Source of the DNA: UBA11098 sp041671525
GTDB lineage: Bacteria > Patescibacteriota > Minisyncoccia > Moranbacterales > UBA2206
Reading direction: 5' to 3'
Assembly: GCA_041671525.1 (NCBI GenBank)
Contig: JBAZBJ010000011.1
Location: forward strand, 1 to 45,918
DNA: 45,918 nt
The position numbers were made by a program, and so were the translations under genes. The notes beneath the pieces are model-generated. The model saw only the letters and a program-made list of their open reading frames with translations. It was not told where the DNA came from and ran no database searches. Positions 7,097 through 14,503 of this stretch are shown here, piece by piece; the stretch's first letter is position 1, and every line of letters begins with the position of its first letter.

Positions 7097-7561
7097 GTGG
7101 ACAACACAACCAAGCAAGTTCTTTTAATTATCGGCTGTATAGTTGGAGCCTTTTTGGGCGGTTATCTGGCGGCAGTGGCAGATATTTCCTATCCGCTGAC
7201 CGGACACGACCTGACGGGCATGGCTGGCGCTTATGACAGCGAACCAAGGGCGATGACTGGGGAAGACTACTTTCCTTTGTTTGCCCACATGATGCTCGGC
7301 ATTGGCTTGTTAACCTACTCCATCAATAACATCCTGAAGATGCTCAGGGGGTCGCCTCTTGCCACAAGCGAGAAGTTCCGCGTGTTTGCAGTTGTTTGTG
7401 GTTTGAGCTGGGTCGGAATTATTTTTTTGGGCGTATATATTTCCCCGGAAACACTTCCCGCTCAAAAATCAGTAGTTTTATTTTGGACGGCTGGACTTAC
7501 TGTTATATTATTGAGTGGGTTAGCTCAAAAAATTTTCTCAAAAAAAGGACGCGGTGGATAG
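7097..7561 (+). CDS. Small integral membrane protein, unknown family
   Basis: 154 residues; GTG start at 7097 supported by CGGAGG (7085-7090). Four hydrophobic segments are visible, about residues 7-27, 60-80, 92-113 and 124-143, with a polar loop (residues 30-58) between the first two containing several acidic residues. No enzymatic motif is seen. It has its own promoter and terminator and the same ribosome-site style as the genes upstream, so it belongs to the same imported-looking island. Function unknown. Confidence 0.6.
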   Translation: MDNTTKQVLLIIGCIVGAFLGGYLAAVADISYPLTGHDLTGMAGAYDSEPRAMTGEDYFPLFAHMMLGIGLLTYSINNILKMLRGSPLATSEKFRVFAVVCGLSWVGIIFLGVYISPETLPAQKSVVLFWTAGLTVILLSGLAQKIFSKKGRGG

Positions 7562-7582
7562 TCACCTCGTCCTTTTCCTTTT
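7543..7582 (+). terminator. Intrinsic terminator of the membrane-protein gene
   Basis: A 14-bp stem with one mismatch (AAAAGGACG... / ...CGTCCTTTT) spanning the stop codon and followed by CCTTTTTT. Confidence 0.75.
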
Positions 7583-7638
7583 TTATAGGCGCAGTACTGT
7601 TAACACTTTTGTTAATAATCTTGCGTCAATCAAAAACA

Positions 7639-7893
7639 TCATATCGCGCCTTCCCTTTTCAACAAGCCTTCTTTCTTTTTTGGCCCGCGATTGTAGCCGC
7701 CGATTTTGCCGTCTGAGCGAATCACGCGATGGCAAGGAATTTCCCTGTCCATATTTTTATGCAGAATGTTCCCCACTGCCCGGCAGGCCAGCGAGCTGCC
7801 GGCGCGGCGCGCAATTTCTTGGTAGGTCCGCGTTTCGCCTTTTGGTATTCGCGCCACGATTCGGAGAACTTTTTGGTGGAAGGTTGGTTTCAT
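7639..7893 (-). CDS. Minimal MGMT/Ogt-type DNA alkyltransferase domain protein
   Basis: 84 residues, only the C-terminal DNA-binding and catalytic domain of O6-methylguanine-DNA methyltransferases. The helix-turn-helix entry FHQKVLRIVARIPKGETRTYQEIA, the arginine-finger region RAVGN (38-42) and the active-site PCHRV (C54) are all present. The cysteine means it could be a real suicide alkyltransferase, unlike ATL proteins that carry Trp there. The usual N-terminal domain is absent and the C-terminal helix is short. Repeat sequence begins right upstream. It is the last gene before the dnaN side of the origin region. Confidence 0.85.
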   Translation of the reverse strand: MKPTFHQKVLRIVARIPKGETRTYQEIARRAGSSLACRAVGNILHKNMDREIPCHRVIRSDGKIGGYNRGPKKKEGLLKREGAI

Positions 7894-7901
7894 AATAATT
7901 T

Positions 7902-7990
7902 GTCATTCCGAGCGAGCATAGCGAGTCGAGGAATCTAAGTAGATCCTTCGGCTACGTTCGCGGCGAACTGCGCTCAGGATGACCCGCAGC
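7902..7990. repeat. TGTCATTCCGAG-type imperfect palindrome, copy 1
   Basis: Starts TGTCATTCCGAGC, continues GAGGAATCT and AGATCCTTCG and ends CTCAGGATGAC, so the ends are imperfect inverted repeats. The same words in the same order recur at 37427-37510. Located in the gap between dnaN and the alkyltransferase gene. Confidence 0.85.
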
Positions 7991-7993
7991 GGG

Positions 7994-9151
7994 TCAATTT
8001 TTGATCGGCATTACAATATACGTAAAGTTTTCCAGCACCTCGCCGGATTTTTCGTCAATTTCTTTGAGCGCCACTGGCGAAGATCCTGAATTTACTAAAA
8101 GGGCCATTTTGGAAGTTCCAATTGTATTGATGCCATCTAAAAGATACTTGGCGTTGAAAATTACTTCTTGAGAGTCGCCAGTAATGTCCAAATTGAGCTG
8201 AGTGGAGTTTTCCCCCACTTCCACGCTGCGAGCCTCAATGAAAACTTCTTCTTTCTCCTGGTCGATTTTAAGGACGATTTCGCTGGTCTTGATCGAACTG
8301 AAAACGTTCGCCATTTTGACCGCCCCTTGAATCAGCCCTTTTTCACCCACCACCCGAGTTTTGAACTCTTTGGGCATAATATGTTGATATTCCGGATATT
8401 TGCCGTTAATGAGCCGTGAAACGAGCGTGGTGCCATCCACTTCAAAGAAAATTTGCCCTTCTTCAATGGAGATTTTCACTTCCGAGTCTTCCGTCACCGA
8501 GACGATGCGCAACAATTCCACCATGGTGGTAGCCGGGATAATGAGGTTGTTTTTTTTGGAAGTTAAGGCTTGGTACAGCTCTTTATTGACATTTTTTTCA
8601 TCGATCGGCAGGCGACTTTCTGCCAACCGGAAGCTGTCGGTGGCCGCAAAAAGCAGCTCTTTTTCCTTTAAAATCAGGTTTATTCCGGTTAGTTCCGGGC
8701 GCGCTTCATTGAAAGCCACCGCCGTGATCACCTTGTTAATCGTGTTTTTTAGTGCCGCACCGGACAATTGCAGCTGAAAATCGGTAGTTTTCCGCGGAAT
8801 CAAGGGAAAATCGGTCGCGAGAAGGCCCTTAATCACCGCTTTAGCCGAGCCACTTTTTATTTTAAGGCTCTGGTCAGCCATTTCTAAGGAAATATTCTCC
8901 CCCGCCGGCAGATTATTGATAAAATTACTGATTAATTTGGCTGGGATGGTTATTTTACCCTCTTTTTCCACTTTAGCCCCAATATGCACCACCACTCCAA
9001 TTTCCAAATTTGTGGCTGACAGGATTAATCCACTTTTGGTCGCCTCAAAAAGGATGTTATTTAGAATAGGTAAAGTGGTTTGTTTAGAAACAACTCTTTC
9101 TGAATTAAAGATTGCTTTTTTAAAATTTTCCTGAGTACAAATTAATTTCAT
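7994..9151 (-). CDS. dnaN: DNA polymerase III beta subunit (sliding clamp)
   Basis: 385 residues, close to the family length. It forms the dimeric ring that tethers DNA polymerase III to DNA. The three repeated clamp domains are recognisable, starting with MKLICTQENFKKAIFNSERVVSKQTTLPILNNILFEA, with LISNFINNLPAGENI in domain 1, the AVAFNEARPELTGINL region in domain 2, and a C-terminal YIVMPIKN matching the usual Y-x-V/L-MPM-R/K end with an I. Start ATG at 9151, with no SD. It lies downstream of dnaA on the same strand with a 278-nt gap that looks like an origin. Confidence 0.96.
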   Translation of the reverse strand: MKLICTQENFKKAIFNSERVVSKQTTLPILNNILFEATKSGLILSATNLEIGVVVHIGAKVEKEGKITIPAKLISNFINNLPAGENISLEMADQSLKIKSGSAKAVIKGLLATDFPLIPRKTTDFQLQLSGAALKNTINKVITAVAFNEARPELTGINLILKEKELLFAATDSFRLAESRLPIDEKNVNKELYQALTSKKNNLIIPATTMVELLRIVSVTEDSEVKISIEEGQIFFEVDGTTLVSRLINGKYPEYQHIMPKEFKTRVVGEKGLIQGAVKMANVFSSIKTSEIVLKIDQEKEEVFIEARSVEVGENSTQLNLDITGDSQEVIFNAKYLLDGINTIGTSKMALLVNSGSSPVALKEIDEKSGEVLENFTYIVMPIKN

Positions 9152-9429
9152 ATATTTTAATATAATAGTTTATATATTTATATAAGTAATTGTCTATTAC
9201 TATAGGGAGTAAATCTGGGGATAAGTTAGATAAATGGCTTATTCTAGGTCTGACTAGGGGGTATTTTTGGGGATAACCTCGGTATAACTCTTGGGATCAG
9301 GGTGGTTTTCTTGGGAGTGGAGGAGAGTAATTTTCGGGGCGGTGGGGTTATACAGGAATATGCACAGGGGAAAACGAATTTTATAAACAGAGTTTTAAAC
9401 AGGCTCAAAAACAACTTATCCCCAGGATA
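9152..9429. other. Candidate replication origin (dnaA-dnaN intergenic region)
   Basis: About 50 nt of nearly pure A/T (9152-9205) adjoin three copies of the nonamer TTATCCCCA: minus strand at 9216-9224 and 9268-9276, plus strand at 9416-9424. This nonamer differs from the DnaA box TTATCCACA by one base. Between the first box and the A/T stretch, read on the minus strand, is a C-rich patch and then TAGTAATAG, which resembles DnaA-trio steps. Layout (boxes, GC patch, trio-like steps, AT-rich unwinding region) is that of a bacterial oriC. GC skew and a CPR comparison are not available here. Confidence 0.62.
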
Positions 9430-10809
9430 TCAACTAATCGCATAAAGTTTCTCACGCAAACAAGTAATATCCTCGAGGAGCTTTTTGTCATTTTCCAGTT
9501 CTTTGTGGATTTTTTCAAAAGCGTGGATGGCGGTGGTATGGTCGCGGCCCCCCATTTTTTCCCCAATCCCGGGATATGAATAGCGTAATTCGCTGCGCAT
9601 AAGGTACATAGCGATCTGACGGGGCCGCACAATCTCTTTTTTGCGGCCTTTTATAGCCAAATCTTCCTGAGAAATATCATAAAAGTCCGAAACGATTTTG
9701 ATAATGTGTTTATGGGTAACCCCCTTCTTTTTGCCACTGGAAATCAGCTCCGACAAGAGACTTTGCACCAATTCCAGGGTGATTTCCTTGTTAGTGAGTT
9801 GAGCAGAAACGGCTACGCGGTTTAAAGCGCCCTCCAATTCACGGATATTATGGGTAATATTTGAAGAAATGAACTCCAAGACGGAGTCCGGAATCTCCAG
9901 TCCATCCTCGATGGCTTTTTTACGCAAAATCGCCATACGAGTCTCAAAGTCAGCCATGGAAACGTCGGCGATCATGCCACCCTCAAAGCGGGAGCGCAGC
10001 CTTTCCTCCAGGGTGGGAATCGCTTTAGGCGCGCGATCACTGCTCAACACGATTTGTTTGTTGAGTTGATAGAGGAAATTGAAGATATGGAAAAATTCTT
10101 CCTGCGTTTTCTCTTTGCCGGACAAAAACTGAACATCATCGATGATCAAAAGGTCGATGGTTTGGTAATGTGCCTTAAAGTCGTTGATTTTCTGGTTTTT
10201 GATAGAGTCAATCAGTTCGTTAGTGAAGCGTTCGGAAGTGATGTATTTAACCTTGCGGGTCGGGTCGTTGTGCAGCACCTCGTTGCCGATGGATTGCAAA
10301 AGATGGGTTTTCCCCAGACCAACACCGCCATAAATGAAAAGTGGATTATAGATCCGGCCGAGATTTTGGGAAACCGCGTAACAAGCGGCGCGAGCCAACT
10401 CATTGCTGCCACCAATCACAAAGTTGTCAAAAGTGTATTTCGGATTGAGGTTGTTTTCTTGGCTTAAGTTAGCCATTCTTTCCGCACTAGGCGCGTGGAC
10501 ATGCGCCACGCGCTTGATATCCATCACTGCATCCACTAAGGGCTTACGGGCGAAACCGTCCTTGTTGGTGGTAATTACGCAAGAAACCTCCTTGACCTCC
10601 GTCTGGATGTTTTTGAGCGCGCGGAGAATGTAGAGGTTGTATTTATTCTCCAACCACTCCTTGGCAAAGCCGTTGGGCACACCAACCACCACCTTGCCGT
10701 CTTGCAGCGACAAAATCGAGGTGTTTTTAAACCAGGTGATAAAATTCGCTTTTGAGATTGAAAGCTCAATTTCCCCCAAGGCTGCTCGCCAAAGCTCTTC
10801 GTTGGTCAT
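9430..10809 (-). CDS. dnaA: Chromosomal replication initiator DnaA
   Basis: 459 residues, all four domains. N-terminal domain I (residues 1-75), linker, AAA+ domain with Walker A GGVGLGKTHL at 161-170, Walker B LLIIDDVQF at 220-228, sensor 2 NIRELEGALNR at 321-331, and the DNA-binding domain IV with RPRQIAMYLMR and the signature GRDHTTAIHA at 421-430. Nothing in domain IV looks unusual, although the origin boxes here seem to be TTATCCCCA. It initiates replication and often represses its own promoter. It is divergent from rpmH, with a gap of 328 nt. Confidence 0.97.
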   Translation of the reverse strand: MTNEELWRAALGEIELSISKANFITWFKNTSILSLQDGKVVVGVPNGFAKEWLENKYNLYILRALKNIQTEVKEVSCVITTNKDGFARKPLVDAVMDIKRVAHVHAPSAERMANLSQENNLNPKYTFDNFVIGGSNELARAACYAVSQNLGRIYNPLFIYGGVGLGKTHLLQSIGNEVLHNDPTRKVKYITSERFTNELIDSIKNQKINDFKAHYQTIDLLIIDDVQFLSGKEKTQEEFFHIFNFLYQLNKQIVLSSDRAPKAIPTLEERLRSRFEGGMIADVSMADFETRMAILRKKAIEDGLEIPDSVLEFISSNITHNIRELEGALNRVAVSAQLTNKEITLELVQSLLSELISSGKKKGVTHKHIIKIVSDFYDISQEDLAIKGRKKEIVRPRQIAMYLMRSELRYSYPGIGEKMGGRDHTTAIHAFEKIHKELENDKKLLEDITCLREKLYAIS

Positions 10810-10840
10810 AATGAAAAGTTAAAAGAAATATCGTTTAAAA

Positions 10841-10846
10841 AGTATA
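10841..10846 (-). promoter_or_regulatory. Likely dnaA promoter (-10, extended)
   Basis: TATACT preceded by TGC (extended -10) on the minus strand; the -35 is poor. Start near 10834, leader about 25 nt. A TTATCAACA nonamer (8 of 9 to a DnaA box) lies upstream at 10890-10898, suggesting autoregulation. Confidence 0.5.
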
Positions 10847-11018
10847 GCACAAAGTAATTTCAGGGGTCTGCAAAAAATAGTGATAAACCTGTTGATAACC
10901 TGTGGGTTAGTTATTTAAATATATACTATATCGGCTTTATCATGCAAGCCCCAGGGCATTGAGTTTGGTTAGTTTGAAGTGGGGCAGGTGTCTCGGTGCG
11001 TGTTGAAGGGCTAAAAGA

Positions 11019-11047
11019 TTGACTTTTAAGCGCAGAATTGGTAAGAT
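11019..11047 (+). promoter_or_regulatory. Promoter of the rpmH-rnpA-yidC-jag operon
   Basis: TTGACT (11019-11024), 17-bp spacer, TAAGAT (11042-11047). The predicted start near 11054 coincides with the first base of an 8-bp stem-loop (11055-11074, one G-U pair), so the message would begin with a 5' hairpin, a feature that commonly protects mRNA ends. Confidence 0.6.
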
Positions 11048-11108
11048 TTGAATTAGTTCCAGGTGTCTGGGACTGGCAAAATAACTATAAATAACTATTA
11101 TTTAAAAG

Positions 11109-11128
11109 CCTGCCTGCCGGCAGGCAGG
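11109..11128. repeat. 20-bp palindrome CCTGCCTGCCGGCAGGCAGG, copy 1
   Basis: Perfect palindrome in the rpmH leader, 9 nt before the start codon. Identical copies are at 15412-15431 and 29260-29279. Confidence 0.95.
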
Positions 11129-11137
11129 GAAAATCAT

Positions 11138-11275
11138 ATGAGTACTACCTACCAACCCTCCTCAACTCGCCGTAAAAAAAGACATGGCTTTCTAAAGCGT
11201 AATGAAACTAAAAATGGGAAAGACGTTTTGAAAAGGAGAAGACAAAAAGGGCGCAAACGCTTAACGCAAGTTTAA
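11138..11275 (+). CDS. rpmH: Ribosomal protein L34
   Basis: 45 residues, start ATG at 11138. Typical L34: TYQPSSTRRKKRHGFLKR near the N-terminus and KNGKDVLKRRRQKGRKRL at the end; very basic. The first residues, MSTTYQPS, differ from the common MKRTYQPS. The frame is open further upstream to 11063, but that extension translates the palindrome and is rejected. First gene of the rpmH-rnpA-yidC-jag cluster, divergent from dnaA, as in most bacteria. Confidence 0.95.
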   Translation: MSTTYQPSSTRRKKRHGFLKRNETKNGKDVLKRRRQKGRKRLTQV

Positions 11276-11280
11276 TACCA

Positions 11281-11370
11281 TTACAACTTAACTAGGTGAG
11301 AATTTGTTTGCAAGGATCATATTCAGATAAATATCAACTAGTGTTCCCATGCGTCCTCATTAAGTTGTAA
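11281..11370. repeat. Inverted repeat between rpmH and rnpA
   Basis: Perfect 11-bp arms TTACAACTTAA (11281-11291) and TTAAGTTGTAA (11360-11370) enclose 68 nt. In RNA this makes a long-range stem just before rnpA, a possible processing or attenuation element that would separate the abundant rpmH message from rnpA. Confidence 0.6.
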
Positions 11371-11385
11371 CGGCATAAAAGTTCT

Positions 11386-11742
11386 ATGTTGCCATTCAAA
11401 AACCGACTGACAAAACGCAAAGATTTTGAAAAAGTCCAAAAAGTCGGGCAATTCTTTTCGGATGCCAACGTGGCGCTGAAAATTATGGAGAATGGGATGC
11501 ATGACAGCCGGATCGGATTTGTGGCCGGATTGAAGTTTTCCAAAAAAGCGGTGGAGCGCAACCAGGTCAAAAGACAAATGCGGGATCTTTTCCAGAAGCA
11601 TCTGGCGCAAATCAAGGGCGGCCTCGATGTGGTGGTGATGATCCGCAAGAGGGACGATGAGCGCATCCATTTGGATAAGTTGGAAAAAAATATTGCGCGA
11701 ATTATTGAAAAAAGCAATTTATTAAAAATACAGAGTAAATAG
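11386..11742 (+). CDS. rnpA: Ribonuclease P protein component
   Basis: 118 residues, normal length. It helps the RNase P RNA bind and cleave pre-tRNA 5' leaders. N-terminal LPFKNRLTKRKDFEKVQKVG is the typical RnpA beginning, and the central GFVAGLKFSKKAVERNQVKRQMRDLFQKH contains the conserved RNR-like helix (here RNQVKRQMRD). Start ATG at 11386 without SD. Follows rpmH by 110 nt and precedes yidC by 19 nt. The RNase P RNA itself was not found in this window. Confidence 0.95.
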   Translation: MLPFKNRLTKRKDFEKVQKVGQFFSDANVALKIMENGMHDSRIGFVAGLKFSKKAVERNQVKRQMRDLFQKHLAQIKGGLDVVVMIRKRDDERIHLDKLEKNIARIIEKSNLLKIQSK

Positions 11743-11761
11743 TTAAATTAAAAATAAAAGA

Positions 11762-12523
11762 ATGATGTATATCTTCGACCAGTTTATATATTTCCCTTTA
11801 TATAATCTACTGATATTTATTTATAATGTCTTGCCGTTTCATGACTTTGGTTTGGCCATCATCGTTGTAACGCTGATTATTAAATTTGCCCTGGTGCCGC
11901 TGAGCAAAAAACAGATCGAATCCCAGAAAAAAATGCAGGAGCTGCAGCCCAAAATCAAAGAAGTTCAGAATAAACACAAAAATGACAAGGAAAAACAAAG
12001 CAAGGCGTTGATGGAGCTGTATAAAGAACACAAAACCAATCCTTTTTCCGGCTGTTTGCCGATGGTCGTGCAGTTGGTTTTTTTGATCGCGATTTACCGC
12101 GTGTTTTTCAATATTTCCGAAGCCGGACTCAATATTGATGGCGCCGGTCTGTATTCTTTCGTGCAAAATCCCGGGCAAATCAATCGCATGTTTATCGGCA
12201 TTTTAGATTTGACCTCGGTGGTGAATCTGGGGCAATTAACCTTGGCCAGTATCCCGCATTTGGTGTTAGTGGTTTTGGCGGCGGGATCGCAATATATCCA
12301 AACCAAGATGTTGATGGCCAAGCAAACGCCGAGCAAGGCGGGTGAGAATGATTTTGCCCAAACAATGTCCAAACAAATGTTATATCTCGGCCCGCTGCTG
12401 ACGCTGTTCATCGGCATCAAATTCCCAGCCGGGCTCGCCTTGTATTGGTTGATTTCCACCGGCTTTATGGTTGTGCAACAATATTATATCCAGAAAGCGG
12501 ACGAGACAGCATCAGCAAAATAA
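11762..12523 (+). CDS. yidC: Membrane protein insertase YidC/Oxa1
   Basis: 253 residues, the short form without the large periplasmic domain of proteobacterial YidC. It inserts and folds inner-membrane proteins. Five hydrophobic segments are visible (about residues 5-30, 30-50, 95-120, 150-185, 210-240). A basic coiled cytoplasmic loop (about 50-88: KKQIESQKKMQELQPKIKEVQ) and the NPFSGCLPMVVQL motif after it are hallmarks; the end of the domain is FPAGLALYWLISTGFMVVQQYYIQ. Start ATG at 11762 or the next ATG at 11765. Normal operon partner of rnpA and jag. Confidence 0.95.
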   Translation: MMYIFDQFIYFPLYNLLIFIYNVLPFHDFGLAIIVVTLIIKFALVPLSKKQIESQKKMQELQPKIKEVQNKHKNDKEKQSKALMELYKEHKTNPFSGCLPMVVQLVFLIAIYRVFFNISEAGLNIDGAGLYSFVQNPGQINRMFIGILDLTSVVNLGQLTLASIPHLVLVVLAAGSQYIQTKMLMAKQTPSKAGENDFAQTMSKQMLYLGPLLTLFIGIKFPAGLALYWLISTGFMVVQQYYIQKADETASAK

Positions 12524-12545
12524 GTTAATTGGTATTTTTAAATAT

Positions 12546-13019
12546 ATGGAAACACAAGAGGAAGTCATCAGGGAGGTCGTGGAGGGTCTGGTGAAACAAA
12601 TGGGTTTTACTGCGGAAGTAGAAATAAAAAAAGCAGAAACGGAAGAAGAGAAAGAAACGATCGTGTGTAACATCAAGACTGAAGAGTCAAATTTTTTGAT
12701 CGGACAATATGGTGTGAATTTGCAATCCTTGCAGCACATTGCGCGAATTTTGGTGCGCAAAAAAATTGAGGACCCGGTCAATTTTGTGGTGGATGTAAAT
12801 TCTTATCGCCAGGAAAAAAATTCTTCCATTGAAAAAATTGCTCGCGAGATGGCCGAACAGGCCGTGCGTGAGCAGCGGGCGGTGATCATGCGCCCCATGT
12901 CTCCGTATGAGCGCCGACTGGTGCATTTGGAGCTTTCGAAAAACACCCAAATCAAAACTGAAAGTGTGGGAGAGGGTGAAGAACGTAAAGTGGTCATCAA
13001 ACCGGCCGATCTTATTTAA
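12546..13019 (+). CDS. khpB: KH-R3H RNA-binding protein (Jag/KhpB/EloR)
   Basis: 157 residues from the ATG at 12546. A KH domain (about residues 40-95) carries the GxxG loop in FLIGQYGVNLQSLQHIARIL, and the R3H domain (about 100-157) has the R-x-x-x-H pattern in RRLVHLEL. The N-terminal Jag_N domain of Firmicutes is absent; instead there is a short acidic helix. In other bacteria this protein binds RNA and influences cell elongation and division. The open frame reaches back to 12471 inside yidC, but the ATG after yidC is the sensible start. Last gene of the conserved origin-side operon. Confidence 0.92.
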   Translation: METQEEVIREVVEGLVKQMGFTAEVEIKKAETEEEKETIVCNIKTEESNFLIGQYGVNLQSLQHIARILVRKKIEDPVNFVVDVNSYRQEKNSSIEKIAREMAEQAVREQRAVIMRPMSPYERRLVHLELSKNTQIKTESVGEGEERKVVIKPADLI

Positions 13020-13031
13020 GAATTCCAACTT

Positions 13032-14480
13032 ATGGCAATAGCGAGAAAAATAGCTTACAACGTGGCAGTCAGCAGCGTTGCTAAGGTGTTTTCGACAATT
13101 TTAGCGCTGGTTTCCATCGGCTTTATCACGCGCTATCTGGGCAAGGAAGGTTTTGGCGATTACGCGACAGTGCTCGCCTTTCTGTCTTTTTTTGCTTCCG
13201 TAGCGGATCTGGGGTTGTATAGCATTTCGACACGGGAAATTTCCCGCGAAGGGGCGGACGAAGAAAAAATCATCGGTAACATCTTTTCTTTACGCGTAAT
13301 TTCAGCCTTAATCGTTCTGATCGCCTCCCCGGTAGTGGTGCTTTTTTTTGACTACCCCTTGGCTGTGAAAGAAGGCATTGTGATCGCGGCGGCATCGTTT
13401 GTTTTTTCCTCCGGGTACCAGGTTCTCAACGGTCTTTTCCAACAGAATCTGGCCATGGACAGAGTGGCGGTGGGTGAATTGGTCGGCAAGATCGTACAGG
13501 TGGCCGGCGTAATCATCGCCGTCAAGCTGAATCTGGGCTTTAACTGGATCATCGGCTCCCTCTTGTTCAATATGATCGCCAGCTTTCTGATTGTTTTTTT
13601 CTGGTCCAAAAAATATATCCGTTTTCACATGCGCTTTGATTTTGGATACTGGAAAATATTCTTGAAAGAGTCTTTGCCGCTGGGCGTCGGCTCAATGATT
13701 GTGTTCGTCTATTTCAAGATGGACACAATTCTCCTTTCGATCATGAAGACCAACGCGGATGTCGGGATTTATAGCGCGGCCTACAAGGTGTTGGAAAACC
13801 TGACTTTCTTCCCTGCCATGATTGCAGGCTTGATCCTGCCGATCATGGCGAACACAATTTTTCGTGACAAAAAAAGATTCCAAGAAATTTCCAATAAAAC
13901 GTTTAAGTTTTTTGTGCTGATTATTGTGCCGTTGGTCATTGGGACGCTTTTTTTGGCGAATGGCGTGATCAATCTGATCGGTGGTGGACAATTTGCCGAT
14001 TCCAGCAATGTCCTGCGAATTCTGGTTTTTGCCATCGCGGCTATATTTTTTAGCATGTTTTTTAATAATATTTTGATCGCCGGCAATCAACAAAAAAAGT
14101 TAATATATATCTGGAGTCTCGCGGCGGCGACAAATGTCACTCTCAATCTGATTTTTATCCCAAAATTTTCCTATCTGGCCGCGGCTTCCATTTCGGTTTT
14201 GACGGAGCTGCTGGTGGCCGGCGCGGCGTTTGCGGTAGTGGTCAAAAAAATAAAATATTATCCACGAGTGGAAAAGAAATTCGGGATAATGATGGCGGGA
14301 GGCGGCATGGTTGTGTTTCTGATTGCCTTTCAAAGCGAAAATTTCTTTATGCTGGCACTAGGCAGCGCGGCCGTCTATTTTTTCGGCCTGTGGCTTTTCA
14401 AGGCCGTGAAAACTTCGGAAATAACCAGTTTGTTTACTAAACAAGGCGTAGAGGAATTCGAACATGAAAATCTCCCCTAA
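13032..14480 (+). CDS. Polysaccharide / lipid-linked oligosaccharide flippase (MVF/Wzx-like)
   Basis: 482 residues with about 12-14 hydrophobic helices over the whole length. N-terminal NVAVSSVAKVFSTILALVSIGFITRYLGKEGFGDYATVLAFLSFF is the typical start of the PST/Wzx exporter family. Later segments (DTILLSIMKTNADVGIYSAAYKVLENL, GLILPIMANTIF, NNILIAGNQQKKLIYIWSLAAATNVTLNLIFIP) match as well. It would flip undecaprenyl- or other lipid-linked glycans to the outer face. It opens an envelope glycan cassette with two GT2 enzymes and two ligase-like proteins. Start ATG 13032, 12 nt after khpB. Confidence 0.9.
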   Translation: MAIARKIAYNVAVSSVAKVFSTILALVSIGFITRYLGKEGFGDYATVLAFLSFFASVADLGLYSISTREISREGADEEKIIGNIFSLRVISALIVLIASPVVVLFFDYPLAVKEGIVIAAASFVFSSGYQVLNGLFQQNLAMDRVAVGELVGKIVQVAGVIIAVKLNLGFNWIIGSLLFNMIASFLIVFFWSKKYIRFHMRFDFGYWKIFLKESLPLGVGSMIVFVYFKMDTILLSIMKTNADVGIYSAAYKVLENLTFFPAMIAGLILPIMANTIFRDKKRFQEISNKTFKFFVLIIVPLVIGTLFLANGVINLIGGGQFADSSNVLRILVFAIAAIFFSMFFNNILIAGNQQKKLIYIWSLAAATNVTLNLIFIPKFSYLAAASISVLTELLVAGAAFAVVVKKIKYYPRVEKKFGIMMAGGGMVVFLIAFQSENFFMLALGSAAVYFFGLWLFKAVKTSEITSLFTKQGVEEFEHENLP

Positions 14481-14503
14481 CCAGGATTAGTTTAATAAGG
14501 GCT

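Noticed and set aside
6940..7236. 98-codon frame overlapping the terminator and promoter at 6987-7049
   Set aside because: It crosses a terminator and promoter and overlaps the better supported gene at 7097.
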